64,000 nucleotides of DNA from Flabesymbios commensalis (taxonomy: Eukaryota > Annelida > Polychaeta > Terebellida > Flabelligeridae): positions 72,382,758-72,446,757 of the forward strand of contig OZ024909.1 in assembly GCA_964017125.1 (NCBI GenBank). Reading direction: 5' to 3'. Below, piece after piece: positions 1-11,668 of this stretch. Each line of letters opens with the position of its first letter. Within the stretch, counting starts at the first letter, position 1. The translations under genes were made by a program, and so were the position numbers. The notes below the pieces were generated by a model, which ran no database searches, was not told the DNA's origin, and saw nothing but the letters and a program-made list of their open reading frames with translations.

Positions 1-210
1 TTAAGTAAATAACAGTTATCGTAATGGGCACACTATAGTTATGCGCACGTATTAATTAGTTATATAGTCCCACTTAAAATATAACTTGCTTTGAAGTTTC
101 CTGCAAGGCTTGTATAGATTGATACCACCCAAGCATAGAGAGTGTGTGTATACATACATAAATTGAAGATCTCACTGTTTGTGGAATGTCGTTCGGAGCA
201 TACTAAACTT
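1..210 (+). repeat. Dispersed repeat, copy 1
   Basis: This segment aligns along its length with 43672-43905 in the same orientation. Shared stretches include the TAAGTAAATA start, CTGCAAGGC near the middle, a GTGTGT..ATACATAAATT block and GAATGTCGTTC near the end. The copies differ at many positions, so they are old. No coding capacity or terminal repeats are visible; the window edge may cut this copy. Confidence 0.6.
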
Positions 211-819
211 GTCCTGCGAAAATTTCAAAATAACTACAAAATATTTTATATTATTTTTTTCTTACTTCAAAAATCGTCAAACACTGAAAACTATTATTCG
301 TTTCTAACAAAACAAAATGCTTTGTTGACATCGGAAAGCAAACAATATTTTTCATTTCGTTTCAACACAAATAGTTTTCGTTGTTGTCAGCGAAAAGTAA
401 GACAATTTTTCTTAATAAACACTTCCGTTCATCGATAAGAGTATTCATTTTTTAAAATAAAGCCCACGGAAATTAGAATACTGTAGATATGGTAAGTTTC
501 ACGTGTTCAAATTTGTCGCAAATTTCCGATTATGGGACTTTTCACGTAGTTTAGAATTCACGAATTTTCATTTTTCTTTGGTAGCGCTATTATAATAATA
601 ATTTTCGTGAGATTCTTGAATTCGAGAATTTTTCGTCATCGCGAAATTCGCGAAAATTAAACCCCCGCGAATATTACCAGATCTACAATAATTAAATTGC
701 TCGATGCTAAGCTTAAGTACCGCGACCATTGTAACGCTAAAGATAAATAAACTGCATACCTGCGACACGATCAGCGATCACAATCATTAAAAAGTCTTTA
801 ATTTTTTTTTATATGATCA
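211..819. other. Non-coding, no recognisable feature
   Basis: AT-rich sequence with short chance reading frames only. I see no domain, splice pattern or strong repeat. Confidence 0.6.
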
Positions 820-1096
820 TATGATGTAGACATGTCCATAGACTAGGACTACAAAAGTTTTTTTAATTTTTTTGGCTGAGAATTTACCAGTTAAGCGAGA
901 CATAGAGACGAAACTCCCGTATTTTTTATTTTGGACATGCATGTTCAAAATTCCCGGTGTTTCTTATTTTGGACATGCATGTCCGAAATAAGAAATCGGG
1001 AATTTCGTCTATATCTCACTTAACTGGTAAATGTGCAACACAAAAATTAAAAAACAGTTCCTGTCTATGGACATGTTTACATCATATTTTTATATT
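820..1096. repeat. Palindromic foldback (MITE-like) element
   Basis: The two halves are inverted copies. The outer arms share ATGATGTARACATGTCCATAG on opposite strands, then TTACCAGTTAAG, and the centre holds two TTTTGGACATGCATGT blocks around a CCCGG core. Total length is about 275 bp with no coding capacity. The shape is that of a non-autonomous inverted-repeat transposon or foldback element; no clear target-site duplication was seen. Confidence 0.65.
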
Positions 1097-2455
1097 TAGA
1101 TGCCAAAATACAATTAACGTTTTTTTTGTGATTTTAGCCTGATTGTGTCGCTATAAACCCCTTCGGACATAACGAGTTTTGGTTCAAACAGGACGCTTTA
1201 AGTCCTGAGACACTAAGGACATTAAACAAAAATCGAAGAAAATTCGAATAACTGTTAAAACTAGTAATTGTTTTATTTATTTTCGCTATTTTTTACTTTA
1301 ATCCCTCAGTCACATACGCCTGTAGGTCACTGAAAGATAGGTTTAACCCGATCTGATTTTTCTCAACCTTTTTATCAATACGCGCCCCTTAAAAAAACAA
1401 ACATCATACAATTTGGGTCAAGTTTAAAACACTTTCATTTTTGGTTGAGTGCTACCCACCTGAAAGGGGATAGACAATTTAGGTTTAAAAAAATATTTCG
1501 TATTTTTTTTGTATGACTACACGTTCAGGATGTACACGTACGCGTCTTTGCCTATAATTCAAATTTTCGTTACAATTCAAATGTGTCAGTTTTTCTGCCT
1601 TAGATGGGTTATTATAATAATTTAGTCAACTCATACTATGGATTTGTTTTATTATATTTGATATACGTAAAATAATACTTTACATGCTAAGGCTGATTTT
1701 TTTATTGTAAAATATGGTACACTGCTTGAGATTTAATACGTTGTTTCTTGCGCATAATGTCATACTTTTTCGGCTGTATTTCTGCTGAGTTTTTCAACGG
1801 CTTGGCATGGCATTTTAACATTTTAACTGTAATACATATATACGTGCTGAATATCTCACCGGATATTAGGTGATAATAGTTCACGACTCGTTTAGGCCTG
1901 AAGAATATAACTCTGCTTTACACGTTAAATATTTAGAAGGTAGTTGGACAAATCATCGTGTAGAAAATAAATAATTTTATATTGTGTTGAACATTAATTT
2001 CATATTGTGCTAAACATGTTAAATGTATCCTGATTCATAAGTTGATAGGATATTATGTATCATAACCTATAGACCTGATATCCCCCCTGCACGATTGTAT
2101 AGATATTCTATGGCTGGGTGGCCTTCCACCAATGGAAGGAAGAGAGGGGTGGCAAGCCGATCTAGACGAGTTATCACATTAGAATGTTACATAAAAGGCT
2201 TTCTCAAGAAACGCCACTCCATATTTTCCACAGTTGTTTTAGGGCAGGTTGGAAAGTAGTAAAATAGGTGAAGCTTGGTGAGAGAAAAACCTAAAAGGAA
2301 GAGACAAGATCACAGGTGTGTCAGTTTTTAGAGATAAAGGTCTGTGATTTAATCAATAATAATAATAAAAAATTTAAATCCATTTAATGTGCAAATTATA
2401 AAATAAATGATAGATGTTTGCCGCGCCAAATGACAGCGCTGAAATTTTTTTATGA
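1097..2455. other. Non-coding, no recognisable feature
   Basis: AT-rich DNA with homopolymer runs. No frame longer than about 60 codons and no protein-family similarity was noticed. Confidence 0.55.
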
Positions 2456-2645
2456 AATCCTTTGGGGCCGAAGGTTTTTTTTCAATTTTAAATCATCATA
2501 ACTGCCTTAGTTAGCTCCTTCCAATTCATTTAATTACCTATGTTATGGGTTTAAGGCCTTTAGAAATATTTTTAATCTTACAGTGTGGGGATCGACTTTA
2601 GATGTCAGAATTTGACATCCCCGCGCTGTAAGGCTGTAGGGTTAA
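2456..2645 (+). mobile_element. TTAA-family MITE, family P, copy 1
   Basis: One of four related copies (others near 15127-15365, 18640-18840, 29713-29890). Shared blocks are CCTATGTTATGGGT, GGGGATCGACTTTAG and an ACGTCAGA-type palindrome, ending CTGTAAGG..GGGTTAA. The terminal TTAACCCT-like sequence resembles the ends of piggyBac-type elements, which target TTAA. No transposase is present. Its right-hand TTAA is shared with the next element. Confidence 0.55.
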
Positions 2646-2905
2646 CCACCGGTTCTCATCACTGTCTTAGCCAGGATTAGACAACTGCCCGTGTTTTTTC
2701 CAATTTTTTATATTAGTTCTTATGACATTAAATACCAGCTTTTAAAATTGTTACATCATTTACATGTAAAACTTGACATCAATAGACCTCCATTTTGTCA
2801 AATCTGAATAATTTGCACACACTTGAAGTTGTGGATCGCGTCAGCGAGACACAACTTCATATAAATGAAAATTTCAATTAAATAATTCAGCGGTTAGGTG
2901 GTTAA
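2642..2905 (+). mobile_element. TTAA-family MITE, family Q, copy 1
   Basis: Bounded by TTAACCACCGG on the left and GGTGGTTAA on the right, giving short terminal inverted repeats and TTAA ends. It contains the hairpin TGAAGTTGTGGATCGCGTCA / AGCGAGACACAACTTCA at 2825-2860. A second copy lies at 25228-25477 in intron 4 of the SQLE-like gene. Non-coding; presumably mobilised in trans by a TTAA-specific transposase. Confidence 0.6.
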
Positions 2906-4215
2906 CTAGCTGAACAAAAGTAGGTTTTTTGCTCTCAATGAACAAGTGTTTCTATATCAAATACTATTTTAGCAATATATAAAACAGCTGCTGTTACAAG
3001 TTACATCAGACAAAAACACGGAAACAAACTTTCATCTTTCAAACTTTTATCAGTTTATCTCGTGTCCGTCGTTAAGGAAGGCTCAAGTGTTGTGGAACAC
3101 CTAGATTAAATGCAAGTGTCAATGACACTGTAACTCATCCTTTATTATAAATATAGCATTGACAGGTATGATATTGACAGGTTACGAAATATGAGATATA
3201 TGACGCCACTTGGAGAACACTATACATACGCCCCACCTGGTGAGCATTGTGTGCTGGTTTGAAAGAAATGCACTCGAGACCATAGGAGATATTTTCTGTT
3301 AAAATTAACATCAATATCTATTTATTCGTTTGTTTGTTTGTTTGTTTTCCATGATATGTATATCACTGAGGCTATACAAGTATAACAATATATACGCAAT
3401 ATGGGGCTTTTGTCCATTATATCATATTTAATACACATAGGCCTAGTGTTAATAAATCTATACGAAATCAGTCACCAAGTGTAACAGACGTAACATATAC
3501 GACTACTTATATGATAAATCGTCTTTATGGCTGGTGATATGTCAGTAAACAACAAGATAACATTGATAATATCCTATTACTTGATAAATTTGTATAATTT
3601 CGGTAGAGCTACAACATTATATCAGTCTATGGGATGAATGATCAAAAAATAATATTTTCGTTTAACTTTCTAGGTACCAAAAGAAAGATAAACATCTTAG
3701 TACCAAATCTAGAGGGGGTACCTTTCTCAAAATGATCCGTAAAGGGTTAACCAGGGTAATATGTTCCGAAAAGTATAGTTTGTATCAATATTACAGATAT
3801 GTCCACCTATGAGATGTCTATACCCAGGTTTTAATGATCAAATGACATTTTAAAACCAGTGATATGAGGATACCTTTATCAAAATTGACCAAAAGGGTAA
3901 ACAGCCTAAACAACGGCTGCCGTCTGAGGATGGAAAATGTTTGACAACAAATAGGAGAGCATCAGATAATGGCTACAAGGAGTCATACGCTAATAATAAT
4001 GTTAATAATAGATTATTATATAAGTTAATAAAAATACATGAGAGCAAATAAAGTGATAATGTGTACATAATACAAACACAAAACTACTCATACGAGCAAA
4101 CAAAACAATTGACCAAATTACAGGTATTCGAGCAATTATCGATAAAATAACGTTTCATATAGATCATTAAACCAGAGAGACTGTGTGTAAATAATTTATC
4201 TTTTATAATATGAGG
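2906..4215. other. Non-coding, no recognisable feature
   Basis: AT-rich sequence with a short TTTG array near 3327. Two stretches near 3675-3745 and 3830-3900 share a loose TACC(T)TT..CAAAA..GACC pattern. No gene evidence. Confidence 0.5.
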
Positions 4216-4577
4216 GCATCTGTTAATAGTAGTTACAATACAATATGCAATACATTTTTCTTACAAATTATTTTTAAATTTGAAAATCGATATATAGATC
4301 TTGGTTTCTGGTGTATTAATTCTGTGGATTTTGATTAAATATCAATATAATATAATATCAATATAATCAATATCAATATATATATATCAATATATATCAA
4401 TATAATATAATATCAATAATATAATATCAATATAATACAATATAATATCATTTTTTAATAGTAGTTACAATACGATATGCATTACATTTTTCTTACAAAT
4501 TATTTTTTAATTTGAAAATCGATATATAGATCTTGGTTTCTGGTGTAGTAATTATGTGGATTTTGATTAAAAATCAA
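4216..4577 (+). repeat. Direct duplication flanking an AT/TCAATA array
   Basis: About 118 bp beginning TTAATAGTAGTTACAATAC occurs at 4222-4340 and again from 4456, offset 234 bp. Between them lies an irregular (ATATCA)n-like tract at 4335-4452. This looks like slippage or unequal exchange through the AT array. Confidence 0.75.
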
Positions 4578-4778
4578 TGTAAGAAAATAATTGTACTTGC
4601 TGAATTTCTAATTTTATCATAGAGAGTTGTTTTAATAAAGGTTCCGAATGAGCGAAAAGCTTACTAAACGTAATGATAATTAAAACTTTTTTTCTGCAGC
4701 AAAGAAACCTTATTTTGATGATCACGCCACGTCAATAAACAGTATACAGTTAAAATTGGAGAAATATAGAATTATATA

Positions 4779-5564
4779 GTGTGGATCATATTTAAGGACT
4801 GTATTAATATAAATACTAACAAAAAACTAATGTTTGGTGTAGTTTATGTACCACCGATAGATTCCAGTTATATTGGCACCAAGCAGGATATTTTTGACAT
4901 TATTGAACTCGAATATAGTAAATATGTAAACAATCATGACATTTTTCTTTGTGGGGACTTCAATGCCCGCACCAGTAACAAACCGGACTTTATAACAGAT
5001 GAATATATTGTGTTTAATGGTGATCCGCCAAACTTTGTAAGCTCTAATATCCTAGCTGATTCTCAGTGATATAACATGGATACCAAGGCGAATACCTACG
5101 GTAAACTGTTATTAGAACTTTGTAAAAATACAGGTCTTACTATTGCAAAGGGTAGACTTTACCTGGATAAACACAGAGGTTCTTTTACATTTTTTAATAG
5201 AAATGGGAGCAGTGTAATAGATTACATGCTATTTGAACCAAACTGTCTTTTTGATGAAAAACTTTGCAATTATTCCTAAATTAGTCGACTCTGATTATTG
5301 CCCGATCGAGTTCAGCCTCAAAGCAATACAAATAAATCTATAAAAGCTTATGACTATGAGTATAAAGCTTATCATAAATATATTTGGAATGTATCGCGAA
5401 TTAACCAATATAAGTTATCTCTACGAAATGATAAGTGCATTAAGATAATAGATCATTTGACAATAAACGCCACATCCGATCGATCAAGTGATTATATCGG
5501 TGATCTCATTCAAAATCTGATCAATAATGCATGTTTTGGTATTCTCAAAAAAAGTCAACATTAA
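4779..5564 (+). pseudogene. LINE endonuclease domain (broken)
   Basis: The first segment carries the strand and loop GVVYVPP and the catalytic GDFNART motif. The second carries GSFTFF and the VIDYML strand. The next short stretch reads LVDSDYCPIEF in a shifted frame, where active APE-type nucleases have SDHxP. Stops at about 5067 and 5277 and the frame change show decay. In LINEs this nuclease nicks target DNA to prime reverse transcription. Confidence 0.8.
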
Positions 5565-6915
5565 CACCAACAACAGCTCAGAGAAGCAAATGACAACCAA
5601 TGCCTGGTTTGATTCCGAATGTAATAAGCTTAGAAAAACTATAAATACATATGCTAAAAAAGCTAACCTAACAGACAGAGATAACAACAATTACTACCAT
5701 ACCTTGTGCAACGACTACAAGCGCATGCTTCAAAGAAAAAAACAAAACTATAATACAAACTTGAAATTAAATCTTGAAAAGATGTGTAGTGATAATCACC
5801 AATGTTATGATTGTTTTTTAAAACAAAGTGTGCCACCTACGGGCCAAAACGCTGGTATGGGACTCAAAATTATTCAAAAAGGAATACCTATCGATACATA
5901 TAAATATGACATATCCAATGACCTTCTCAACGGTAAAATTCAAATGGACGAAGTAGAGAAAGCTCTAATTAAAATAAAAAAACGTAAAACATCGGGAATT
6001 GACGGAATTCCGATAGAGTGTTACTCTTCTGACATAAAATATTTTACACCTTTACTGACAACTTTATTTAATACCATTTTTGCTTCAGCAGATTACCCAA
6101 AAGACTGGGCGCAGGGGTTGATCTACCCAGTTCATAAGAAGGGCGATAAATCAGATGCACAAAGCTACCGAAAAGTTTCTCTGATTCCCTCTCTTGCTAA
6201 AGTTTTTGAATCTGTACTAGAAAAAAGATTGTCATACAAAAACTTGGTGTGCTGTGACGAAGATCCCCTACAAAAAGGCTTTAAAAAGGATTGTAGGACA
6301 TCAGATAACTTATTTGTGTTGTACAATCGCGCTGAAACTTAAAATTCACGTAAAAAACCGCTCTGCGTTTGCTATATAGATTTGACCAAAGCTTTCGATT
6401 ATTTAAACAGAGGTGAACTTATCGTGAAACTGCAGCAGCACAATGTAGACGGAAAATTTCTGAATACAATCAAATCTATGTTTCATAAATCTAGCAGTCG
6501 AGTTAAATGGAATGGAAAGATTAGCAAGCCTATTAACAACTGATATGGTGTTATGCAGGGAGGTGTATTAAGCCCCAAACTTTTCAACGAATTTCTACAG
6601 GATCTCAGAAAATATTTAAATCCTAAATATGGTCTTAAGATAGGAGACTTATACCTTGCGTATCTCCTATTTGCAGACGACATAGCCCTCTTTTTAGAAT
6701 TTGCGGAGAACCTACAGGCACAAATTGAATTATTTCATAAGTACTGTGAGATTTGGAATCTAATAATAAGCATCGCTAAAACAAAATTTGTAATACACAA
6801 CCGAATATATGCCAAGCATTTTTTTGCCTTCACACTGGGCGAAAATGCCTTAGAAATAGTGGACAAATATAACTACTTAGGTCTTTGGTGTAGTAATAAG
6901 AAAATATATTTGTAA
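5527..6915 (+). pseudogene. LINE reverse transcriptase domain (broken)
   Basis: Covers RT blocks 0 to about 6. Landmarks are SGIDGIPIE (about 5995), VHKKGDKSDAQSYRKVSLIP (about 6130-6190), CYIDLTKAFD with the first catalytic Asp in a separate frame segment (about 6370), MQGGVLSPKLFN (about 6553) and FADDIALF with the paired catalytic Asp (about 6670). The frame is interrupted near 6343 and 6541. The motif order is complete, so the domain was once functional. Confidence 0.85.
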
Positions 6916-7043
6916 AAAACCATTCGTATCTGGCTGAACAAGCTCGAAAAGCAATTTTCACAATAAGAAATTACAGTCACAGCTTAGGACACCTTACTCC
7001 TAAATTATCTTTAAGAGTATTTGAAGCGCAAAAAGAACCCATA

Positions 7044-7839
7044 TTGATGTATGGTAGCGAGGTACTATTTATTGGTAAAGAAATATCTGATTTTGAGATG
7101 GTTAATTTATCATTCTTGAAAAATATGCTGGGAGTCAAACAACAAACCACATCAGTTACTATTTATGGGGATACAGGAAGGTATCCCCTCTTTTTAATAC
7201 AACAAATGCTAGCGTTGAAATACTGGATTCGCTTGATCTCCTTCCCTAAAAACTCTTATTTGAGAATCGTGTACAACTCACTGGCGGCTCTTGATTTTAT
7301 TGGTGAAACTAATTGGTGCTCTCACATCAGGTCATTAAATTTTATTCCGAACAAACCACTGCGATGTTTGGAAAAATCACAGGGTCGAAAATGCCAATCG
7401 TCTCATCAAACAAGTTAAATTATGCTTGAATAATATATATAAAGCTGATTGGTCTAACAAAGCCCGAAACTCCATAAAATTGCGAACGTACATAAAGTTT
7501 AAATTCGACCACTCGCTAGAAGAATATCTGTTTTACATCCCCGACACAAGGTGGATAAAGGCGCTATCACGATTGAGAATGAGCTCACATATGCTAGAAA
7601 TTGAACGAGGAGGGCATGTCAAGCCGCAAAAAATACCACTAGAACAGCGCACATGTCAAAGATGTACATTAAACTCTGTTGATGACAAAATTCATTTTTT
7701 TAATACTTGCTCTCACTCTCTTGCCGAAAGCAAACTACTCAACAGTGAATTTGACTCACTCTCAAACGACGACAAATTTATATATATTATGTCATCTACA
7801 CATCGACAACTAGTGATTCCTATAATCATCCACTCATGA
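7044..7839 (+). pseudogene. LINE C-terminal domain with zinc knuckle
   Basis: Two adjacent open segments in different frames encode the region after the RT. The first has MLGVKQQTTSVTIYGDTGRY and LKYWIRL. The second ends with CQRC, HFFNTC and SH, a CCHC-like knuckle common at LINE C-termini. The stop and frame change at about 7419-7426 are also present in the duplicated copy (10567-11287), so they predate the duplication. Confidence 0.75.
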
Positions 7840-8345
7840 AATCATCCATGCTGTCAGGGGATCACCACTGTGGTATCAGCGACTGGTGCGGCTGGTGATT
7901 CCTCTAAGCGTCTTGGTGTTTTGAGCTGACGTCAGTCAATGCATTTTTTAGATTGTCTTTTTAACATGTTTAATGTAACTAATATTATTATTTTCTTCTT
8001 TATACATACTCTCACTCATTATGTAATTAGTCGGTTCCTACGCTTTCCAGAGGGTTTTTTTTCCTATATGCAGTAGCTATTTTATCTCTGGTATTGGTGC
8101 GAGAAACTTAAAAATATCATGCCAATGCTGTTTAACTGTAAGTTATTTTAAATAGTTCTGATGCATATTTTATTTAACCTGTGCTTGTTTTAGTATATAA
8201 TGTCGTTTGATTTTAACATGTTTAAGTTAATTTGGCATGCATATTTTACCGAGCTAATCCTGTTGTATATAGTCTTGTACATATGTTCATTTTAATGACG
8301 CATAAGTTTGCATAGACTTACCGTCGTCAATAAATATCTGTCTAT

Positions 8346-9960
8346 CTATAACAGAACTAAAATATCATTTGTCAACGTATGTCTTAATATCATAACTAAT
8401 CCTACAACTTTTTCAAATATTTTAGATAAAGATGGTAAATTAGATATAGGTCTATAATTAGAAAAAAGTGCATTGCCACCCTTTTTGTATAGTGGCACGA
8501 CTTTGGCGATTTTCAGTTTATCTGGAAAAATTCCCGTCGTTAACATTTGATTAATTAAAACAGTAATTGGTTGGACTATTACTGATTTGATAGATTTTAG
8601 TAAAGAATTGAAAATACCATCTACACCACCGCTGGTCTTATTTTCCCAATGATCTATTGCTTTGATAATATCAAAACCACCTAGTGGATTTATATTAAAA
8701 TCAGGTAATGTGTTTTAATTAAAATTTTTTTATATGATTTATCAGAATGGATTATGATTTTACGTGCCGCTTCAGGACCAATATTTGTGAAAAATAAAAT
8801 TTCGGGATATCAGTGTGCTTCTTTGTATTTATTATGCTGCTTATAGTTAACCAAGTTTATTGATGTTATGTTTAAAATTTTGAAAATAAGATTTATAATA
8901 ACATTGTTTCGCTTCTTTAATTAGACTTCCAATTATTGTATTATAACTACGGAGGTTTGATTTGAGAAGTGAGCATTTATTAGATTCCGGATCAGACATA
9001 CGCATAGCTTTTTATAGTTTGTTTCTAAATTTTGTTGACTTTAGGATTCCTTGTGTTAATATTATGTGTGATTTTTATGTTTATTTTCATTAAAATTTAC
9101 TGTGTTTGTCTTTCATGTCGGCAATGCAATAATCGAAAATATAAAAATTGTTATTAGGATCAGCATCTGGACTTAAGACTAATTTACGAAGTATCTTAGA
9201 TGTTTGTAGTTCTTGCTTAAAGTTATTTAAGGATTCTTGGGTATGTTTGCGTACAATAACTTATTTCTTTGTTTTTGTGTAGGGGATGTAAATTAATGCT
9301 GGCAAAATATGGCTGGTGGTCAGAGAATCTATCAGTAAGGATAGCAGAAGTACTTTGTACAGTATTTGAAGATAACTTACAAAATATGTTATCGATTTAT
9401 GTACCTCTTGTATTTGTAAGACTCTTTGGCAAATAATTAATGGCAAAAGAACATGAGAAGTTACAGCATTAAAAAAATCACCAACAACCCATCTTTTCAC
9501 AATATCTAAAAGATTCATATTAAAATCTCCAGCCACCAAAATATTACAATTTAAATGGTCAAAACTATTTAACAGGCAGATGAATTCTTTATTAAAAGTA
9601 CCATAGTCATTATTTGTTTCTCTATGTAATCTATATACTTTACCAATTATCATTTTTTTGTGAGATAAAAAGCCTTAAATTTCCAAGAATTGAGCCTACC
9701 ATTTTTCAAAATTATTACAAATAGGTAGTTAAGTGTAGTTATGAATAGTATTCAAATAGATTACCAGACCACCTCATTCACTGCAACGTTTACCTTGAGA
9801 AATACATGTATATCCAGTTAAATTAAAGAGTGAATAGTTCTCATCATTGGCGAGCCAGGTCTCTTGCAAACAAATAGCGCCACATTTTACACTGTTTTGT
9901 TTCAATTAATTAACAATTATTGTTAACTCGTCAAATTTTGACCTTATGCTGGCTATAATG
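8346..9960 (-). mobile_element. LINE-2nd: CR1/Jockey-like fragment, antisense
   Basis: On the - strand the endonuclease region runs from about 9955 to 9480 with ICLQETWL, GGLVIYLN and ILVAGDFNMNLLD. The start of an RT follows at about 8720-8350 with TSGGVDGI, GIFPDKLKIAKVVPLYKKGG and NYRPISNLPSLSKIFEKVV. Frame breaks and stops separate these. RT blocks after 2a are missing; the element ends abruptly where the tail of the first LINE begins (8349). That fits insertion of, or recombination with, the first LINE. Confidence 0.8.
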
Positions 9961-10527
9961 GTACTGAAAAGAAGAAAAGAATAAAATTATGTGTATGTTG
10001 CTTTAACAGCTTATTTGCAGAATCATAATCAAAGTAATGTGAATGTTTGACTAACGTCACAGAGTTATCTGACTCGTCGTCGTCAAAAATCTTACAACAC
10101 AAGTTTGATTCAACACTGCCTATGGTATTTAGAAACATTTGGTATGTCATTATGATAAACGAAAAAAATTTAAAACACCTAATAATTGAATGAGCTCCAA
10201 AAAGAGCTAAATGTATAGCTATGTACAACATCATAATCGTACATGTTTATGTATAATATGCTGAGCCATGCGCACGAAAATAGTGATAACTGGCTTTACT
10301 GTAATGCCATGTGTTATCTAAAAACGTGTGAAAAATAGAAAAACAGAAAAAATAAATAAAAACTGTGTTAATGACATGGGTACCAATGACATAAACGTGT
10401 TAATAAAGAGAATGTCAAAGAACTGAACAAGCAATATATAGAAAGGTGTGTAATATTTTAGCTATGAAAAGTAATTATATAAAAGACAATACATACAACA
10501 TGTAAATTAAAGATCTGTCGAACAAGT
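9961..10527. other. Flank or 5' region of the antisense LINE
   Basis: Sequence upstream (in - orientation) of the endonuclease. A 93-residue - strand frame at 9953-10234 has no motif I recognise. It may include ORF1 remnants or 5' UTR of the second LINE. Confidence 0.35.
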
Positions 10528-10566
10528 GAGGTACTATTTATTGGTAAAGAAATATCTGATTTTGAG

Positions 10567-11287
10567 ATGGTTAATTTATCATTCTTGAAAAATATGCTGG
10601 GAGTCAAACAACAAACCACATCAGTTACTATTTATGGGGATACAGGAAGGTATCCCCTCTTTTTAATACAACAAATGCTAGCGTTGAAATACTGGATTCG
10701 CTTGATCTCCTTCCCTAAAAACTCTTATTTGAGAATCGTGTACAACTCACTGGCGGCTCTTGATTTTATTGGTGAAACTAATTGGTGCTCTCACATCAGG
10801 TCATTAAATTTTATTCCGAACAAACCACTGCGATGTTTGGAAAAATCACAGGGTCGAAAATGCCAATCGTCTCATCAAACAAGTTAAATTATGCTTGAAT
10901 AATATATATAAAGCTGATTGGTCTAACAAAGCCCGAAACTCCATAAAATTGCGAACGTACATAAAGTTTAAATTCGACCACTCGCTAGAAGAATATCTGT
11001 TTTACATCCCCGACACAAGGTGGATAAAGGCGCTATCACGATTGAGAATGAGCTCACATATGCTAGAAATTGAACGAGGAGGGCATGTCAAGCCGCAAAA
11101 AATACCACTAGAACAGCGCACATGTCAAAGATGTACATTAAACTCTGTTGATGACAAAATTCATTTTTTTAATACTTGCTCTCACTCTCTTGCCGAAAGC
11201 AAACTACTCAACAGTGAATTTGACTCACTCTCAAACGACGACAAATTTATATATATTATGTCATCTACACATCGATTGTCTTTTTAA
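10567..11287 (+). pseudogene. Duplicated LINE C-terminal domain
   Basis: Exact or near-exact copy of the 7090-7806 C-terminal region, with the same internal stop and frame change. The last residues differ because of the 146 bp deletion at about 11275. Confidence 0.8.
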
Positions 11288-11668
11288 CATGTTTAATGTA
11301 ACTAATATTATTATTTTCTTCTTTATACATACTCTCACTCATTATGTAATTAGTCGGTTCCTACGCTTTCCAGAGGGTTTTTTTTCCTATATGCAGTAGC
11401 TATTTTATCTCTGGTATTGGTGCGAGAAACTTAAAAATATCATGCCAATGCTGTTTAACTGTAAGTTATTTTAAATAGTTCTGATGCATATTTTATTTAA
11501 CCTGTGCTTGTTTTAGTATATAATGTCGTTTGATTTTAACATGTTTAAGTTAATTTGGCATGCATATTTTACCGAGCTAATCCTGTTGTATATAGTCTTG
11601 TACATATGTTCATTTTAATGACGCATAAGTTTGCATAGACTTACCGTCGTCAATAAATATCTGTCTAT

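Larger units (their letters stand above)
4760..8345 (+). mobile_element. LINE-1st: APE-type non-LTR retrotransposon, 5'-truncated and decayed
   Basis: Reading + strand frames in order gives part of an apurinic-type endonuclease (GVVYVPP, LCGDFNART, VIDYML), a reverse transcriptase (SGIDGIPIE, SYRKVSLIPSLAKVFE, YIDLTKAFD, MQGGVLSP, FADDIALF) and a C-terminal region with a CxxC...H...C zinc knuckle at about 7650-7720. The endonuclease SDHxP motif reads SDYCP, so its catalytic His is lost. Several frame breaks and stops lie between 5070 and 7430, so the copy is dead. The 3' end has AATAAATATCTGTCTATCTAT at about 8328-8349. The 5' end lacks ORF1. The clade is not resolved by eye (I/Jockey-like is my guess). 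Confidence 0.85.
7059..10527. repeat. Tandem segmental duplication, unit 1 (3469 bp)
   Basis: The sequence from GAGGTACTATTTATTGG onward is repeated from 10528. It covers the 3' part of the first LINE, the antisense second LINE and about 570 bp of its upstream flank. The units are almost identical; I noticed about three substitutions. Unit 1 contains 146 bp (about 7807-7952) absent from unit 2. Confidence 0.95.
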
